Source: Aquabacterium sp. J223
GTDB lineage: Bacteria > Pseudomonadota > Gammaproteobacteria > Burkholderiales > Burkholderiaceae_C
Assembly: GCF_024666615.1 (NCBI RefSeq)
Contig: NZ_CP088297.1
Coordinates: forward strand, 1,054,001 to 1,118,000
DNA length: 64,000 nucleotides
Direction of reading: 5' to 3'
Part shown: positions 30,484 to 39,089 of the stretch, in pieces
Position numbering within the stretch: position 1 is the stretch's first letter
Layout of the letters: each line of letters begins with the position of its first letter
Translations under genes and position numbers: made by a program
The notes under the pieces: generated by a model
What the model was told of the DNA's origin: nothing
What the model saw: only the letters and a program-made list of their open reading frames with translations
Database searches by the model: none

Positions 30484-31464
30484 ATGAGCACCTCCCGACC
30501 CCTGCTGTTCGACGCCCACGCCCACCTGGTCGCCGACGACCAGGCGCGCTACCCGCGCAACCCGATGCAGCGCGCCGCCGACGCGCCGTACCGCCCGCCC
30601 GGCGTGATCGGTCGGCCCGGCGGCCACCATGGGCCCAACCCCATCAACGAGGTGCCCGACGCCTCCCGCATGCTGCGCTGGATGGCCGAGGAGAACGTCG
30701 ACGGTGCCGTGGCGGTGCAGAAGCGCATGGTCTACCGCTACGACAACAGCTACATCCTCGACTCGTCGGACGCCCATCCGGACCTCTTCTGCGCGGTGGT
30801 CATCCTCGATGCCGAGGACCCGGCCACGCCGCAGACGGTGCAGCGCTGGATCCGCGACCACGGGCTGGCCGGGCTGCGGCTGTTCGGCGGCCGCAAGCCC
30901 GACGGCAGCATGCCGTGGCTCGACTCCCCCAGGCCCTGAAGAGCTGGGACGTGATCGACGAGGCCGGCCTGGTGATGGACCTGGAGGTGCTGGCCCAGGG
31001 CGGCGGCGGGCCGTCCATCCCGACGCTGCTGGCGCTGGCCGAGCGCTACCCCGACGCCCGCATCGTGCTCGACCACCTGCTCGAACCCGAACTGCACGAC
31101 GGCGAGCACTTCGGCATGGACGAGCGCTGGGAGCGCCTGGCCGCCAGCGGGCGCTTCTTCCTGAAGTTCACCTCCATCAACCTCGACCACTGCCGCGAGG
31201 AGGGCTTCCCCGCCAACCGGGTGCTGCGGCGGGCGGTGGACCTGTTCGGTGCCGACCGTGTGATGTGGGGCTCGGACATCGGCACCTCCTCCGGCACCTA
31301 CCAGGACATGGTGCAGCGCATGCTCGACGCCTCGGACCTGCTGTCGCCCGAGGAGCAGCGCGCGGTCTGGCACGACACCGGCCGCCGGGTGTTCGTCAAG
31401 GGCGGGCGCAAGGGGGGAGTACCAGGGCGAGCGCACGGCAGGTTTGCAGCGGGCCGGCACGTGA
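30484..31464 (+). pseudogene. Amidohydrolase-2 family metal-dependent hydrolase, frameshifted
   Basis: TIM-barrel hydrolase or decarboxylase of the LigI/ACMSD group: FDAHAHL (metal-binding HxH), LRLFGGRKPDGS, DHLLEPE and MWGSDIGTSSGTY (metal Asp). The frame breaks at the C5 run 30926-30930 (one C missing) and returns at the G6 run 31412-31417 (one G extra). Both indels together preserve the overall frame and give an end TGA at 31462 that overlaps the next start. With both corrected the protein is about 326 residues, normal for the family. Likely substrates are lactones or aromatic-derived acids; it heads the IclR-linked operon. Confidence 0.83.
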
Positions 31465-32105
31465 CCCACCGCTACACCACGGTGCCGGCGGCCGGCATGG
31501 ACACGGCCACGGCCTACCGCCTGATCTGCGGCGTGGTGGTGCCGCGGCCCGTGGCCTGGATCACCACCGTCGGCGCCGACGGGCGGGTCAACGCCGCGCC
31601 CTTCAGTTCCTACAACTACGTCGCGCACAGCCCGCCCATGGTGGCGGTGAACATCGGCACCCGCCTGGGCGAGCTGAAGGACACCGCCCGCAACATCCGC
31701 GAGACCGGCTGGTTCTGCGTCAACGTGGCCACCGAGGCGGTGATGGAGGTGATGCACCGCTGCGGCGCCGACTACCCGCCGGAGGTCGGCGAGCCCGAGG
31801 CGCTGGGCATCGAGCTGCTGCCCGGCAGCCTGACGCCGGTGCCGCGCATCGCCGCCTCGCCCATCCACCTCGAATGCCGGCTCGACCAGGCGGTGACGCT
31901 CGGCCGCGGCCTCAACACCCTCTACATCGGCGAGGTGCTGGCCTTCCACCTGTCGGACGCGGTGTACGACGGCCGCCATGTGGACAGCGTGAAGCTGCGC
32001 CCGATCGCGCGGCTGGGCGGGCCGTGGTACGCCGCGCTGGGCGAGACCTTCCACCGCCCCGCGCTGCAGCGCCCGCCGGGCGACCCTGCGGAGACCACGC
32101 CATGA
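31461..32105 (+). CDS. Flavin reductase-like FMN-binding protein
   Basis: 214-residue split-barrel flavin protein: YRLICGVVVPRPVAWITTVGADGRVNAAPFSSYNYVAHSPPMVAVNIG is the FMN-binding core. Family members reduce flavin for two-component monooxygenases or act on their own, and no oxygenase partner is visible here. The GTG start overlaps the corrected end of the amidohydrolase; ATG 31497 is an alternative. The stop overlaps the aldolase start. Confidence 0.88.
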   Translation: MTHRYTTVPAAGMDTATAYRLICGVVVPRPVAWITTVGADGRVNAAPFSSYNYVAHSPPMVAVNIGTRLGELKDTARNIRETGWFCVNVATEAVMEVMHRCGADYPPEVGEPEALGIELLPGSLTPVPRIAASPIHLECRLDQAVTLGRGLNTLYIGEVLAFHLSDAVYDGRHVDSVKLRPIARLGGPWYAALGETFHRPALQRPPGDPAETTP

Positions 32106-32854
32106 ACTACGCCCTGCCGGGCGACGGCGGCTTCCACGTCGGCACCTTCGTCAAGACCACCTCGCCGCACGTCGTCGAGATCCTCGGCGGCGCCGGCCTC
32201 GACTTCGCGGTGCTGGACGCGGAGCACGCGCCCTTCGACCGCGCGGCGCTCGACCTCGCCCTGCTCGCCGGCCGCGCGGTCGGCCTGCCGCTCTTCGTGC
32301 GGGTGGCCGAGCGCACCGCGGCCGGCCTGCTCGGCGTGCTGGACATGGGCGCGGCCGGCGTGCTGGTGCCGCACGTCGACACCGAGCAGGACGCCCGCGA
32401 CGTGGTGGCGCACTGCCGCTACGTCGGCGGCGACCGCGGCTACTCCAGCTCGTCGCGGGCCGCCGGCTACGGCACGCTCGGCATGCCGCAGGCCATCGCC
32501 CATGGCGACCGCAGCGTGGTGGTCTGCCAGATCGAGAGCGTGGCGGCGGTGGAGAACGCCGCCCGCATCGCCGCCGTGCCCGGCGTCGCCGCGCTGTTCG
32601 TCGGCCGTGCCGACCTGGCGCTGTCGATGGGCCTGCACAACGCCCAGCACCCCAGCGTGCTGGCGGCGACGCAGGACGTGATCCGCGCCTCGCTGGCCGC
32701 GGGCACGCCGGTGGGCATGTTCGTCGGCGGCAACGCCGAGCGCGAGACCTACCGCGCCCTGGGCGTCAGTTGGTTCGTCCAGGGGTCCGACCAGTCGCTG
32801 CTGCGCCAGGCGGCGCAGGCCATGGCCCGCCCACCTTCCACCGAGTCCGCATGA
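32102..32854 (+). CDS. HpcH/HpaI-family aldolase
   Basis: 250-residue class II aldolase of the HpcH/citrate lyase fold that cleaves 4-hydroxy-2-oxo acids to pyruvate and an aldehyde. Motifs: VLDAEHAPFD, VLVPHVDTEQDARDVV, the metal-binding Glu in CQIESVAAVENA and LFVGRADLALSMG with the metal Asp. Together with the hydratase at 28653 it makes a plausible end of a meta-cleavage-like pathway, whose aldehyde the dehydrogenase at 22715 could oxidise. Both ends overlap neighbours by four bases. Confidence 0.92.
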   Translation: MNYALPGDGGFHVGTFVKTTSPHVVEILGGAGLDFAVLDAEHAPFDRAALDLALLAGRAVGLPLFVRVAERTAAGLLGVLDMGAAGVLVPHVDTEQDARDVVAHCRYVGGDRGYSSSSRAAGYGTLGMPQAIAHGDRSVVVCQIESVAAVENAARIAAVPGVAALFVGRADLALSMGLHNAQHPSVLAATQDVIRASLAAGTPVGMFVGGNAERETYRALGVSWFVQGSDQSLLRQAAQAMARPPSTESA

Positions 32855-33699
32855 GCACTGCTGCACCGTTCCGCCCCGCCTCCGTCGCCCGCTGGCACGA
32901 CCAGCCGCCGCAGGTCCACGCCGCCGGCGAACGCACCTGGGTCGCCCGCGGGGCCAACTTCGTCGTGACGGTCACCGACGCCGACGCCGGTGCCCGGCTG
33001 GTGCGGCGCGGCCAGCCGGACGAGTCGATGGTGCTGCTGGTCGATGCCACCGCCACCGTGCGCGCCGGCGCCCAGGCCGTGCGGGCCGAGGCCGAGTCGC
33101 TGACCATCGTGCCCCCGGGCGACAGCGAGGTGGTGGTGGAACGGGCGGGCCGCATCGTCCGCCTGTTCTCCAGCGCCGCGCAGGACCTGCTGGCGGCGGC
33201 CGGCAACGCCGCCGACTACGACCGTGCCACGCCCGACGTGGCGCCGCTGGTGCCCTGGCCCGCGCCGGCCGACGGCTGGCGGCTGCGCCACTACCCGCTG
33301 GCCCGCTTCACCCAGGCGGACAGCAACATGCGCATCTTCCGGTCGACCAACCTGATGCTCAACGTCATGACGCCGCGCATGGTCGCCCGCGACGTGCGCA
33401 AGCTGAGCCCGCATTCGCACGGGGACTTCGAGCAGGGGTCGCTGGCGCTGCAGGGCCGGTGGGTCCACCACATGCGCTACCCCTGGGTGCCCGACATGAC
33501 GGCCTGGCGCGACGACGAGCACGTCGAGGTCGGCAGCCCGTCGCTGACCGTCATCCCGCCGACGGTGGTGCACACCAGCCGCAACCTGAACGACGGCGGC
33601 GCCTGGCTGCTCGACATCTTCGCGCCGCCGCGCATGGACTTCTCCAGCAAGCCCGGCAAGGTGGCCAACGAGCACGACTACCCGCTGCCCTCGGCCTGA
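32851..33699 (+). CDS. Cupin-like protein of unknown function
   Basis: 282 residues in two halves. The second half reads as a cupin barrel: HSHGDFEQGSLALQGRWVHHMRYPWVPD, with His and Glu placed as metal ligands, and TVIPPTVVHTSRNLNDGGAWLLDIFAPPRMDF with a later His. The first half also resembles a barrel without clear metal ligands. It closes the amidohydrolase-flavin reductase-aldolase operon (four-base overlap). A lyase, isomerase or dioxygenase role is possible; I cannot name the reaction. Confidence 0.7.
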   Translation: MSTAAPFRPASVARWHDQPPQVHAAGERTWVARGANFVVTVTDADAGARLVRRGQPDESMVLLVDATATVRAGAQAVRAEAESLTIVPPGDSEVVVERAGRIVRLFSSAAQDLLAAAGNAADYDRATPDVAPLVPWPAPADGWRLRHYPLARFTQADSNMRIFRSTNLMLNVMTPRMVARDVRKLSPHSHGDFEQGSLALQGRWVHHMRYPWVPDMTAWRDDEHVEVGSPSLTVIPPTVVHTSRNLNDGGAWLLDIFAPPRMDFSSKPGKVANEHDYPLPSA

Positions 33700-33720
33700 C
33701 GCGGCGTTCGCCGCCGTGCC

Positions 33721-35487
33721 TCAGGGCACCGCCACGGCCGCAGCGCGCGCCGTCGAATCGTCGGCGTCGAAGCGCAGGCCGGCCGGCCAGGGGCGCCAGG
33801 CGGTGCCGAGGCCCGGGTGGTTCGGGTCGCCGTCGCGGGCGAAGGCGGCCAGGCTGTCCATCATGCGCTGCGACAGCGCGAGCCGGCCGCGCTCGTTGGC
33901 CCGGGTGAAGGACACGTTGGCGTACAGCGACGGGCCGAAGTTGCCGAAGACGAACGGCAGGTCGAAGGTGTGCGCCGCACCGAAGATGGCGTCGAAGGGT
34001 GCGGGCAGCCGGTCCCAGTCGAAGCGGTAGTGCCAGACCTCGGCCTGCTGCGCACGCAGGGCGTTCAGCACGTCGTCGCGGATGGCGAGGAACCAGAGCC
34101 GGTTGAGCTCGGCGCTGCGCGCGTCGAAGCCGGTGACGGGCGTGTCCACCGGCCGCAGTGCCGCCGGAATCCACTGGTCGAGGGTGGTCGCCGGGGGCGC
34201 TTCCGGGTCGTAGCCCGCGGCCAGGCGGAAGACCTGGGCATCGTCCAGCAGCCGGCCGCTGACGCCGCCGAACTCGGGCCGCAGGGCGAGGAAGGCGGGG
34301 AACAGCTTGGTCTCGTCGCGGGTGTTGCCCGCCAGCACCGGCACCCGGACGTAGCGGCCGGCGCGCACCGCGGCGATGGGGTCGGTCGCGACCACCCAGC
34401 CGTCGGCCACCGGGTTGGTGGCCGCCATGCCGCGGGGCGCCAGGCGGGTCTGCACGACGGCCAGCAGGTCCTCGCTCGGCTTGCGGCGCAGGGAGGCCGC
34501 CGTCTGCTCAGGGGTCCGCGCGGCGGCCAGCCGCTCGGCCGCCGCGTCGTCCGCCGCGCTGCCGTCGGCCACCAGCGACTGCAGCAGCAGGGCCCGGCCC
34601 CGCGCCGCGGACACCGGCGGTGCCGGCACCGTCGCGATGGCGCCGGCGGGCAGCGTGCGGGCGGTGGAGATGCCGCCGCTCAACGCCACCAGCCGGTGGA
34701 ACAGCGGCGTCGACCGCGCCACCAGCATCGGCGAGGTCAGCAGCGCGTAGACGTTGACCGCGCCGGCCGACTGCCCCATCAGCGTGACCCGCGCCGGGTC
34801 GCCGCCGAAGCGCGCGATGTTGGCCTGCACGAACTCCAGCGCCTTGACGATGTCGAGCAGCGCGAAGTTGCCGCTGTCGCCGGCGCGGTCGCCGGTGTGC
34901 AGCTCGGGCAGGTGGAGGAAGCCGAACAGGCCCAGGCGGTAGTTGACCGTGACCACGACGGCGTCGGCCCGGCGCGCCAGCGCGCTGCCGTCGTACACCG
35001 GGTCGGCGGTGTAGCCGGTGATGTTGCTGCCGCCGTGCACGAAGACGATCACCGGCCGCGGCGTGGGCGAAGGCGCCGACGGCTGCCAGATGTTGAGCGT
35101 CAGGCAGTCCTCGGCGCCGAGCGGCTGGCCGAGGGTGCTGCCGACGGTGGCGTCGTAGCGGTTGTGCAGCCCCGGCCCGTACAGCCGGCCGGTCTGCCGG
35201 CAGGCGGGCCCGAACTGCGTGGCCGCGCGCGCCTCGCGCCAGGGCTGCGGATCGCGCGGCGCCCGCCAGCGCAGCGCGCCCACCGGCGCCTCGGCGAAGG
35301 GCACGCCCTTCCAGCTGTAGGTGCCGTGCGTGGCCGAGGCGTCGGCGCCGGTCACCGGACCGAAGCTGGTCTCGCGCCAGGTGGCGGGCCGATCGCCGCC
35401 GCGGTGGGCGCACGAGGCCAGCAGCGCCAGGGCGAGCAGGGCGCCGGCCAGCGACCGCGCGCGGGTGGGATGACGCGTCATCGGCAT
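33721..35487 (-). CDS. Exported type B carboxylesterase (lipoprotein)
   Basis: 588 residues. The signal ends in the lipobox LLASC, so the enzyme is lipid-anchored outside the cytoplasm. Type B esterase marks: KGVPFAEAPVGALRWRAP, EDCLTLNIWQP, the oxyanion hole FVHGGSN and the nucleophile in LMGQSAGAVN near residue 235. It is the last gene of a leftward operon with a CoA transferase, DUF1254 protein and Bug binding protein, which suggests an ester is hydrolysed outside and its acid imported. ATG 35481 is an alternative start. Confidence 0.92.
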   Translation of the reverse strand: MPMTRHPTRARSLAGALLALALLASCAHRGGDRPATWRETSFGPVTGADASATHGTYSWKGVPFAEAPVGALRWRAPRDPQPWREARAATQFGPACRQTGRLYGPGLHNRYDATVGSTLGQPLGAEDCLTLNIWQPSAPSPTPRPVIVFVHGGSNITGYTADPVYDGSALARRADAVVVTVNYRLGLFGFLHLPELHTGDRAGDSGNFALLDIVKALEFVQANIARFGGDPARVTLMGQSAGAVNVYALLTSPMLVARSTPLFHRLVALSGGISTARTLPAGAIATVPAPPVSAARGRALLLQSLVADGSAADDAAAERLAAARTPEQTAASLRRKPSEDLLAVVQTRLAPRGMAATNPVADGWVVATDPIAAVRAGRYVRVPVLAGNTRDETKLFPAFLALRPEFGGVSGRLLDDAQVFRLAAGYDPEAPPATTLDQWIPAALRPVDTPVTGFDARSAELNRLWFLAIRDDVLNALRAQQAEVWHYRFDWDRLPAPFDAIFGAAHTFDLPFVFGNFGPSLYANVSFTRANERGRLALSQRMMDSLAAFARDGDPNHPGLGTAWRPWPAGLRFDADDSTARAAAVAVP

Positions 35488-35493
35488 CCGCCC

Positions 35494-36465
35494 TCACTCG
35501 GCGGTGATGTTGGCCGCCTTGACCACCTGCGCCCAGCGCTTGGCCTCGGCGTCCATGAAGGCGGCGAACTCCGCGGGCGTGCCGCCACGCAGCTGCAGGC
35601 CGACGGCCTCCGCCTTCTTGCGCACCTCGGCGTCGGCCAGCGCCTGGTTGGTCATCGCGTTGACCCGGCGCACGGTCGCCGCGGGCAGCCCGGCCGGGCC
35701 GACCAGGCCGTACCAGCCGTAGCCGACGACGGTGGGCAGTCCGAGCTCGCGGAAGGTCGGCGCCTGGGGGTAGACCGGCGACCGCTCCTCGGTGGACGTC
35801 GCCAGCACCCGCAGCTTGCCGGCCTGGACGTGGGGCAGCGCCGTCGGGATGGCGGTCAGCGTGGCGTCGATGCGGCCGGCGAGCAGTTCGTTGTAGGCGC
35901 CGGCGTCGCCGCGGTACTGCACGTTCAGCCCCTTCACCCCGGCGGCGCGGAACAGCAGCTCCGAGGTCAGGTGCGGCGCCGAGGCCGCGCCCGGCGAGCC
36001 GAAGGTCAGGCCGTCGGGGTGGCTGCCGCCGTGCTTCAGCAGCTCGGCCAGAGTCTTGAACGAGGCGGCGTTGACGATGAGGAACAGCGGCGCCAGCGCG
36101 GTGCTGACGATCGGCGTGAAGCTCTTGCGCAGGTCGTAGGGCAGCTTGGGGTACAGCGCCTCGCCGATGGCGATCGGCGCGGCGGCGTGCAGCAGCACGC
36201 TGCCGTCCGGCGCGGCGTTGGCCACCATCTCGTTGGCGATGCGGGTGCCGGCGCCGGCCTTGTTCTCCACCACGAAGGGCTGGCCGAGCTTCTGCGCCAG
36301 GTACTCGCCGAGCACCCGGGTCAGGATGTCGCTCGAGCCGCCGGCCCCGTAGGGCGACACCAGGCGCACCGGTCCCGCCGGCCATTCCTGCGCGGCGGCC
36401 GGAAGGGCGCGTGATGCGAGCGCGCCGGCGGTGGCGCCGACGACGCGGCGGCGGGTGATCGTCAT
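35494..36465 (-). CDS. Bug-type (TctC) tricarboxylate transporter binding protein
   Basis: 323 residues with a Tat-like signal (TRRRVVGATAGALASRALPAAAQ) and Bug marks VRLVSPYGAGGSSDILTRVLGEYLAQ, FVVENKAGAGTRI and NVQYRGDAGAYNELLAGRID. It presumably captures the organic acid used by the neighbouring operon. The ATG at 36465 overlaps the DUF1254 gene stop by four bases. No TctA/TctB genes are nearby. Confidence 0.93.
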   Translation of the reverse strand: MTITRRRVVGATAGALASRALPAAAQEWPAGPVRLVSPYGAGGSSDILTRVLGEYLAQKLGQPFVVENKAGAGTRIANEMVANAAPDGSVLLHAAAPIAIGEALYPKLPYDLRKSFTPIVSTALAPLFLIVNAASFKTLAELLKHGGSHPDGLTFGSPGAASAPHLTSELLFRAAGVKGLNVQYRGDAGAYNELLAGRIDATLTAIPTALPHVQAGKLRVLATSTEERSPVYPQAPTFRELGLPTVVGYGWYGLVGPAGLPAATVRRVNAMTNQALADAEVRKKAEAVGLQLRGGTPAEFAAFMDAEAKRWAQVVKAANITAE

Positions 36466-37748
36466 GGCGGGGTCTCCTGGGGTCGTGGCACCGACGGCCG
36501 TCGCCGGATCGGCGGGTAGGCGTAGCGGCACTCGAGGTGGGCGGCGCCCGGCTGGTACAGCCGCAGCACGACGTAGAACGGTTCGCCCGGTGGCGTCGGC
36601 AGCCAGTTGTGGCCGGGGCCCGGGTCGCCGGGCTGCAGGCGCAGGACCAGGCCGCCGTCCGCCTCGCGGCGCAGCCCCGGCGTGCGGTCGCCGATCGAGT
36701 AGCGGTCGATCGGGTTGGCGACGAACAGGCAGTCGCTGCGGCGGTACATCGTCAGCGACCAGAACGCGCCCACCTGCGGTTCCTGGCCGGGCGCGAAGCG
36801 CAGTTCGTAGGCGCCGTCGCCGTGCAGCGGCAGGCCGTCGGCGTCGGTCTCCGCCAGCGGGTACATCGCCTCTTCGACGCCGAGCGCGCCGATCAGGTTG
36901 CGCGCCACCCGGGCCCGGGTCCGCACGTCCTCGCCCCAGTGCGTCCGCACCGCGACCGGCAACGTCCAGCCCTGGCCCAGCGGCTGCCCCTGGCCCTGCT
37001 GCCGCAGTTCGTCGTACACCGCGGGCAGCAGCGCATCGAGGTCGGCCGCTGCCAACGGCCAGGTCAACCGCTCGCCGGCGGGCACCGGGTTGCGGCGCAG
37101 CGCCGCGTCCACCGTGGCGACGTAGTGGGCGGCCGTCGGCGTGCCGGTGGCGGGCAGGCCGTCGCGTGCGTCCAGCCGCGACGCCGCCTCGCGCCCGTCG
37201 GGCCGCTGCAGGCGCAGCTGCGCCTGCAGCGCGTGGACCCGGGCGATGTCCGCCTCGTCGGCGCGGTGGGTGAGGATGCGGCCGATCAGCCAGACGTCCT
37301 GCCCCGGTGCCGCGACGACGGTGGACACGTCCGGCGGCACCGTGCCGCGCCAGCCCGGCCCGTGCACCAGCGTGCGCTGCGGCCGGTTGCCGGTGGTGCG
37401 GCGGCCGACGTAGGCGAACGGGTTGGTCCAGGCGTCGAGCAGGCCGAGCGTCCAGTAGCGCTCGCCCATGTCCGGCGACTCGATCAGCACCGCACCGTCG
37501 GCGAGGTCGAGCCAGGCGTTGCTGTACAGCGTGTCGTTGTTCGGGCTCACCACCTCGCGGTCGTCCGGGCCGAGGAAGCGCCGGGTGTGGGTGAAGTGGT
37601 TGACCCAGCGCAGACCGCCGGCGGGGTCGCTGCCGGCGAAGCCTAGGCGGGGATGCCGGCGCGCCGTGGTGGCGGCGCGCATGCGCATCATCTCGAACAG
37701 CGGCAGCGTCTGGATCAGGGCGTGGCGCAGGGTGGCCTCGTGTGTCAT
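36462..37748 (-). CDS. DUF1254/DUF1214 domain protein
   Basis: 428 residues. The N-terminal half fits DUF1254 (FEMMRMRAATT, NHFTHTRRFLGPDDREVVSPNNDTLYSNAWLDLADGAVLIESPDMGERYW), and the C-terminal half fits DUF1214 (GAYELRFAPGQEPQVGAFWSLTMYRRSDCLFVANPIDRYSIGDRTPGL). The biochemical role of the pair is not established. No signal peptide is visible, unlike many relatives. It lies nine bases after the CoA transferase gene and overlaps the Bug gene. Confidence 0.87.
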   Translation of the reverse strand: MTHEATLRHALIQTLPLFEMMRMRAATTARRHPRLGFAGSDPAGGLRWVNHFTHTRRFLGPDDREVVSPNNDTLYSNAWLDLADGAVLIESPDMGERYWTLGLLDAWTNPFAYVGRRTTGNRPQRTLVHGPGWRGTVPPDVSTVVAAPGQDVWLIGRILTHRADEADIARVHALQAQLRLQRPDGREAASRLDARDGLPATGTPTAAHYVATVDAALRRNPVPAGERLTWPLAAADLDALLPAVYDELRQQGQGQPLGQGWTLPVAVRTHWGEDVRTRARVARNLIGALGVEEAMYPLAETDADGLPLHGDGAYELRFAPGQEPQVGAFWSLTMYRRSDCLFVANPIDRYSIGDRTPGLRREADGGLVLRLQPGDPGPGHNWLPTPPGEPFYVVLRLYQPGAAHLECRYAYPPIRRRPSVPRPQETPP

Positions 37749-37757
37749 CCGGGTCCC

Positions 37758-38954
37758 TCAGGCCATGACGCCCTGTCGCCGCAGCGCGGCGATCTCGTCG
37801 CCGGTGTAGCCGGCCTCGGCGAGCACCGCATCGCTGTGCTCGCCCAGGCCGGGGGCGGCGGGCGGGTTGTCACGTGGCGCGTCGCCGAAGCGGTACGGCA
37901 GGCCGATCGCCCGGTAGCCGGGCCCGTCGGGCGCGGGCGCATCGACCACCAGCCCGCTCGCCACCAGGTCGGCGCTGCCCAGCACCTGGCCGTAGCGGCG
38001 CACCGCGCCGGCGACGATCTGGTGGCGGCCGAGCAGCGCGACGCACTCGTCGCTGCCGAGGTCGGACAGGCACTCGCTCAGCACCGCACGCAGCGCCCCG
38101 CGGTGCTCGACGCGCCGGGCGTTGGTGCAGAAGCGCGGGTCGGTCCGCAGGTCGTCCCGCCCCACCACGCGGCAGAAGCGGGCCCAGTGTTCCTCGGCAT
38201 AGGCCGACAGCACGATGTGGCCGTCGCGGGTGCGCACCAGGTCCGCCGCCGGGGCGTTGTGCGGCTGGCCGTCGCCGATGCGCGTCGGCTCCGGGCCGCC
38301 GCCGAGGTAGTCGCACCAGTTCGACGCCTGCAGGTGCATGGCCACCTCGAGCAGCGAGGTTTCCAGCGTCGCGCCGACGCCGCTGCGTTCGCGGCCGAAG
38401 AGGGCGGCCAGCACCGCCTGCGCACCGGCCTGCGCGGCCGCCGCGTCGACGATGGGCACGCCGACCTTCTGCGGCGGGCGATCGGCTTCACCGGTCACCG
38501 ACATCAGCCCGCTCTCGGCCTGCGCCGCGATGTCGTAGCCCGGCCGGTCGGCCGACGGTCCCTGGCTGGGGAAGCCGGCGATGCTGAGGTAGACCAGGCG
38601 CGGGTGCAGGGCGCGCACCGTGTCGGGCCCCAGCCCGAGCTTGGCCACGGCACCCGGTCGCAGGTTCTGCACGAGCACGTCGCTGCGACCGATCAGGCGC
38701 AGCACGGCCTCGCGCCCCTGCGGCTGCTTGAGGTCGAGGGCGATCGAGCGCTTGCCGCGGTTGTAGGCGCGGACCATCGCCTCGCCGTAGCGGCCGATGT
38801 GCCGCGCCTGGTCGCCGGCCAGCGGCTCCACCTTGATCACGTCGGCCCCCAGCTCGGCCAGCGCCATGGCGGCGCCGGGCCCGGCGATGTACTGGCCCAG
38901 GTCGATCACCCGGACCCCTTCGAGGGGCCGGACGGCGCCAGCGTTGCCGGCCAT
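37758..38954 (-). CDS. Class III CoA transferase (CaiB/BaiF family)
   Basis: 398 residues. PLEGVRVIDLGQYIAGPGAAMALAELGADVIKVEPLAGDQAR is the family start, followed by NRGKRSIALDLKQPQGREAVLRLIGRSDVLVQNLRPGAVAKLGLG with the catalytic Asp region and GVGATLETSLLEVAMHL. The enzyme moves CoA between carboxylic acids and could activate the acid imported by the Bug protein in this operon. It is the first gene, divergent from a LysR regulator, with a large perfect palindrome between them. Confidence 0.93.
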   Translation of the reverse strand: MAGNAGAVRPLEGVRVIDLGQYIAGPGAAMALAELGADVIKVEPLAGDQARHIGRYGEAMVRAYNRGKRSIALDLKQPQGREAVLRLIGRSDVLVQNLRPGAVAKLGLGPDTVRALHPRLVYLSIAGFPSQGPSADRPGYDIAAQAESGLMSVTGEADRPPQKVGVPIVDAAAAQAGAQAVLAALFGRERSGVGATLETSLLEVAMHLQASNWCDYLGGGPEPTRIGDGQPHNAPAADLVRTRDGHIVLSAYAEEHWARFCRVVGRDDLRTDPRFCTNARRVEHRGALRAVLSECLSDLGSDECVALLGRHQIVAGAVRRYGQVLGSADLVASGLVVDAPAPDGPGYRAIGLPYRFGDAPRDNPPAAPGLGEHSDAVLAEAGYTGDEIAALRRQGVMA

Positions 38955-39045
38955 GCGGTCTCCTGTCGTTGACGCGGTGTCGACGGCACCGCTGGCCGCG
39001 ACGATAGGCGCAAGGCCGGGCTGCGCATACTCGCGAATCCTGATC

Positions 39046-39070
39046 GCCTGATCACCCGGCGTGATCAGGC
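39046..39070. promoter_or_regulatory. Perfect palindromic operator between CoA transferase operon and LysR gene
   Basis: Inverted repeat with ten-base arms GCCTGATCAC / GTGATCAGGC and spacer CCGGC; a further CTGATC at 39040-39045 makes a third half-site. It ends 20 bases before the ATG of the LysR gene, in the right place for autorepression and for control of the divergent operon. Confidence 0.7.
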
Positions 39071-39089
39071 CTTGGGCTATCGTCACCGC

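Noticed and set aside
30484-31464. Programmed frameshifting in the amidohydrolase gene
   Set aside because: Two opposite shifts would be needed in one gene, no family precedent is known to me, and the same run-length errors occur in unrelated genes.
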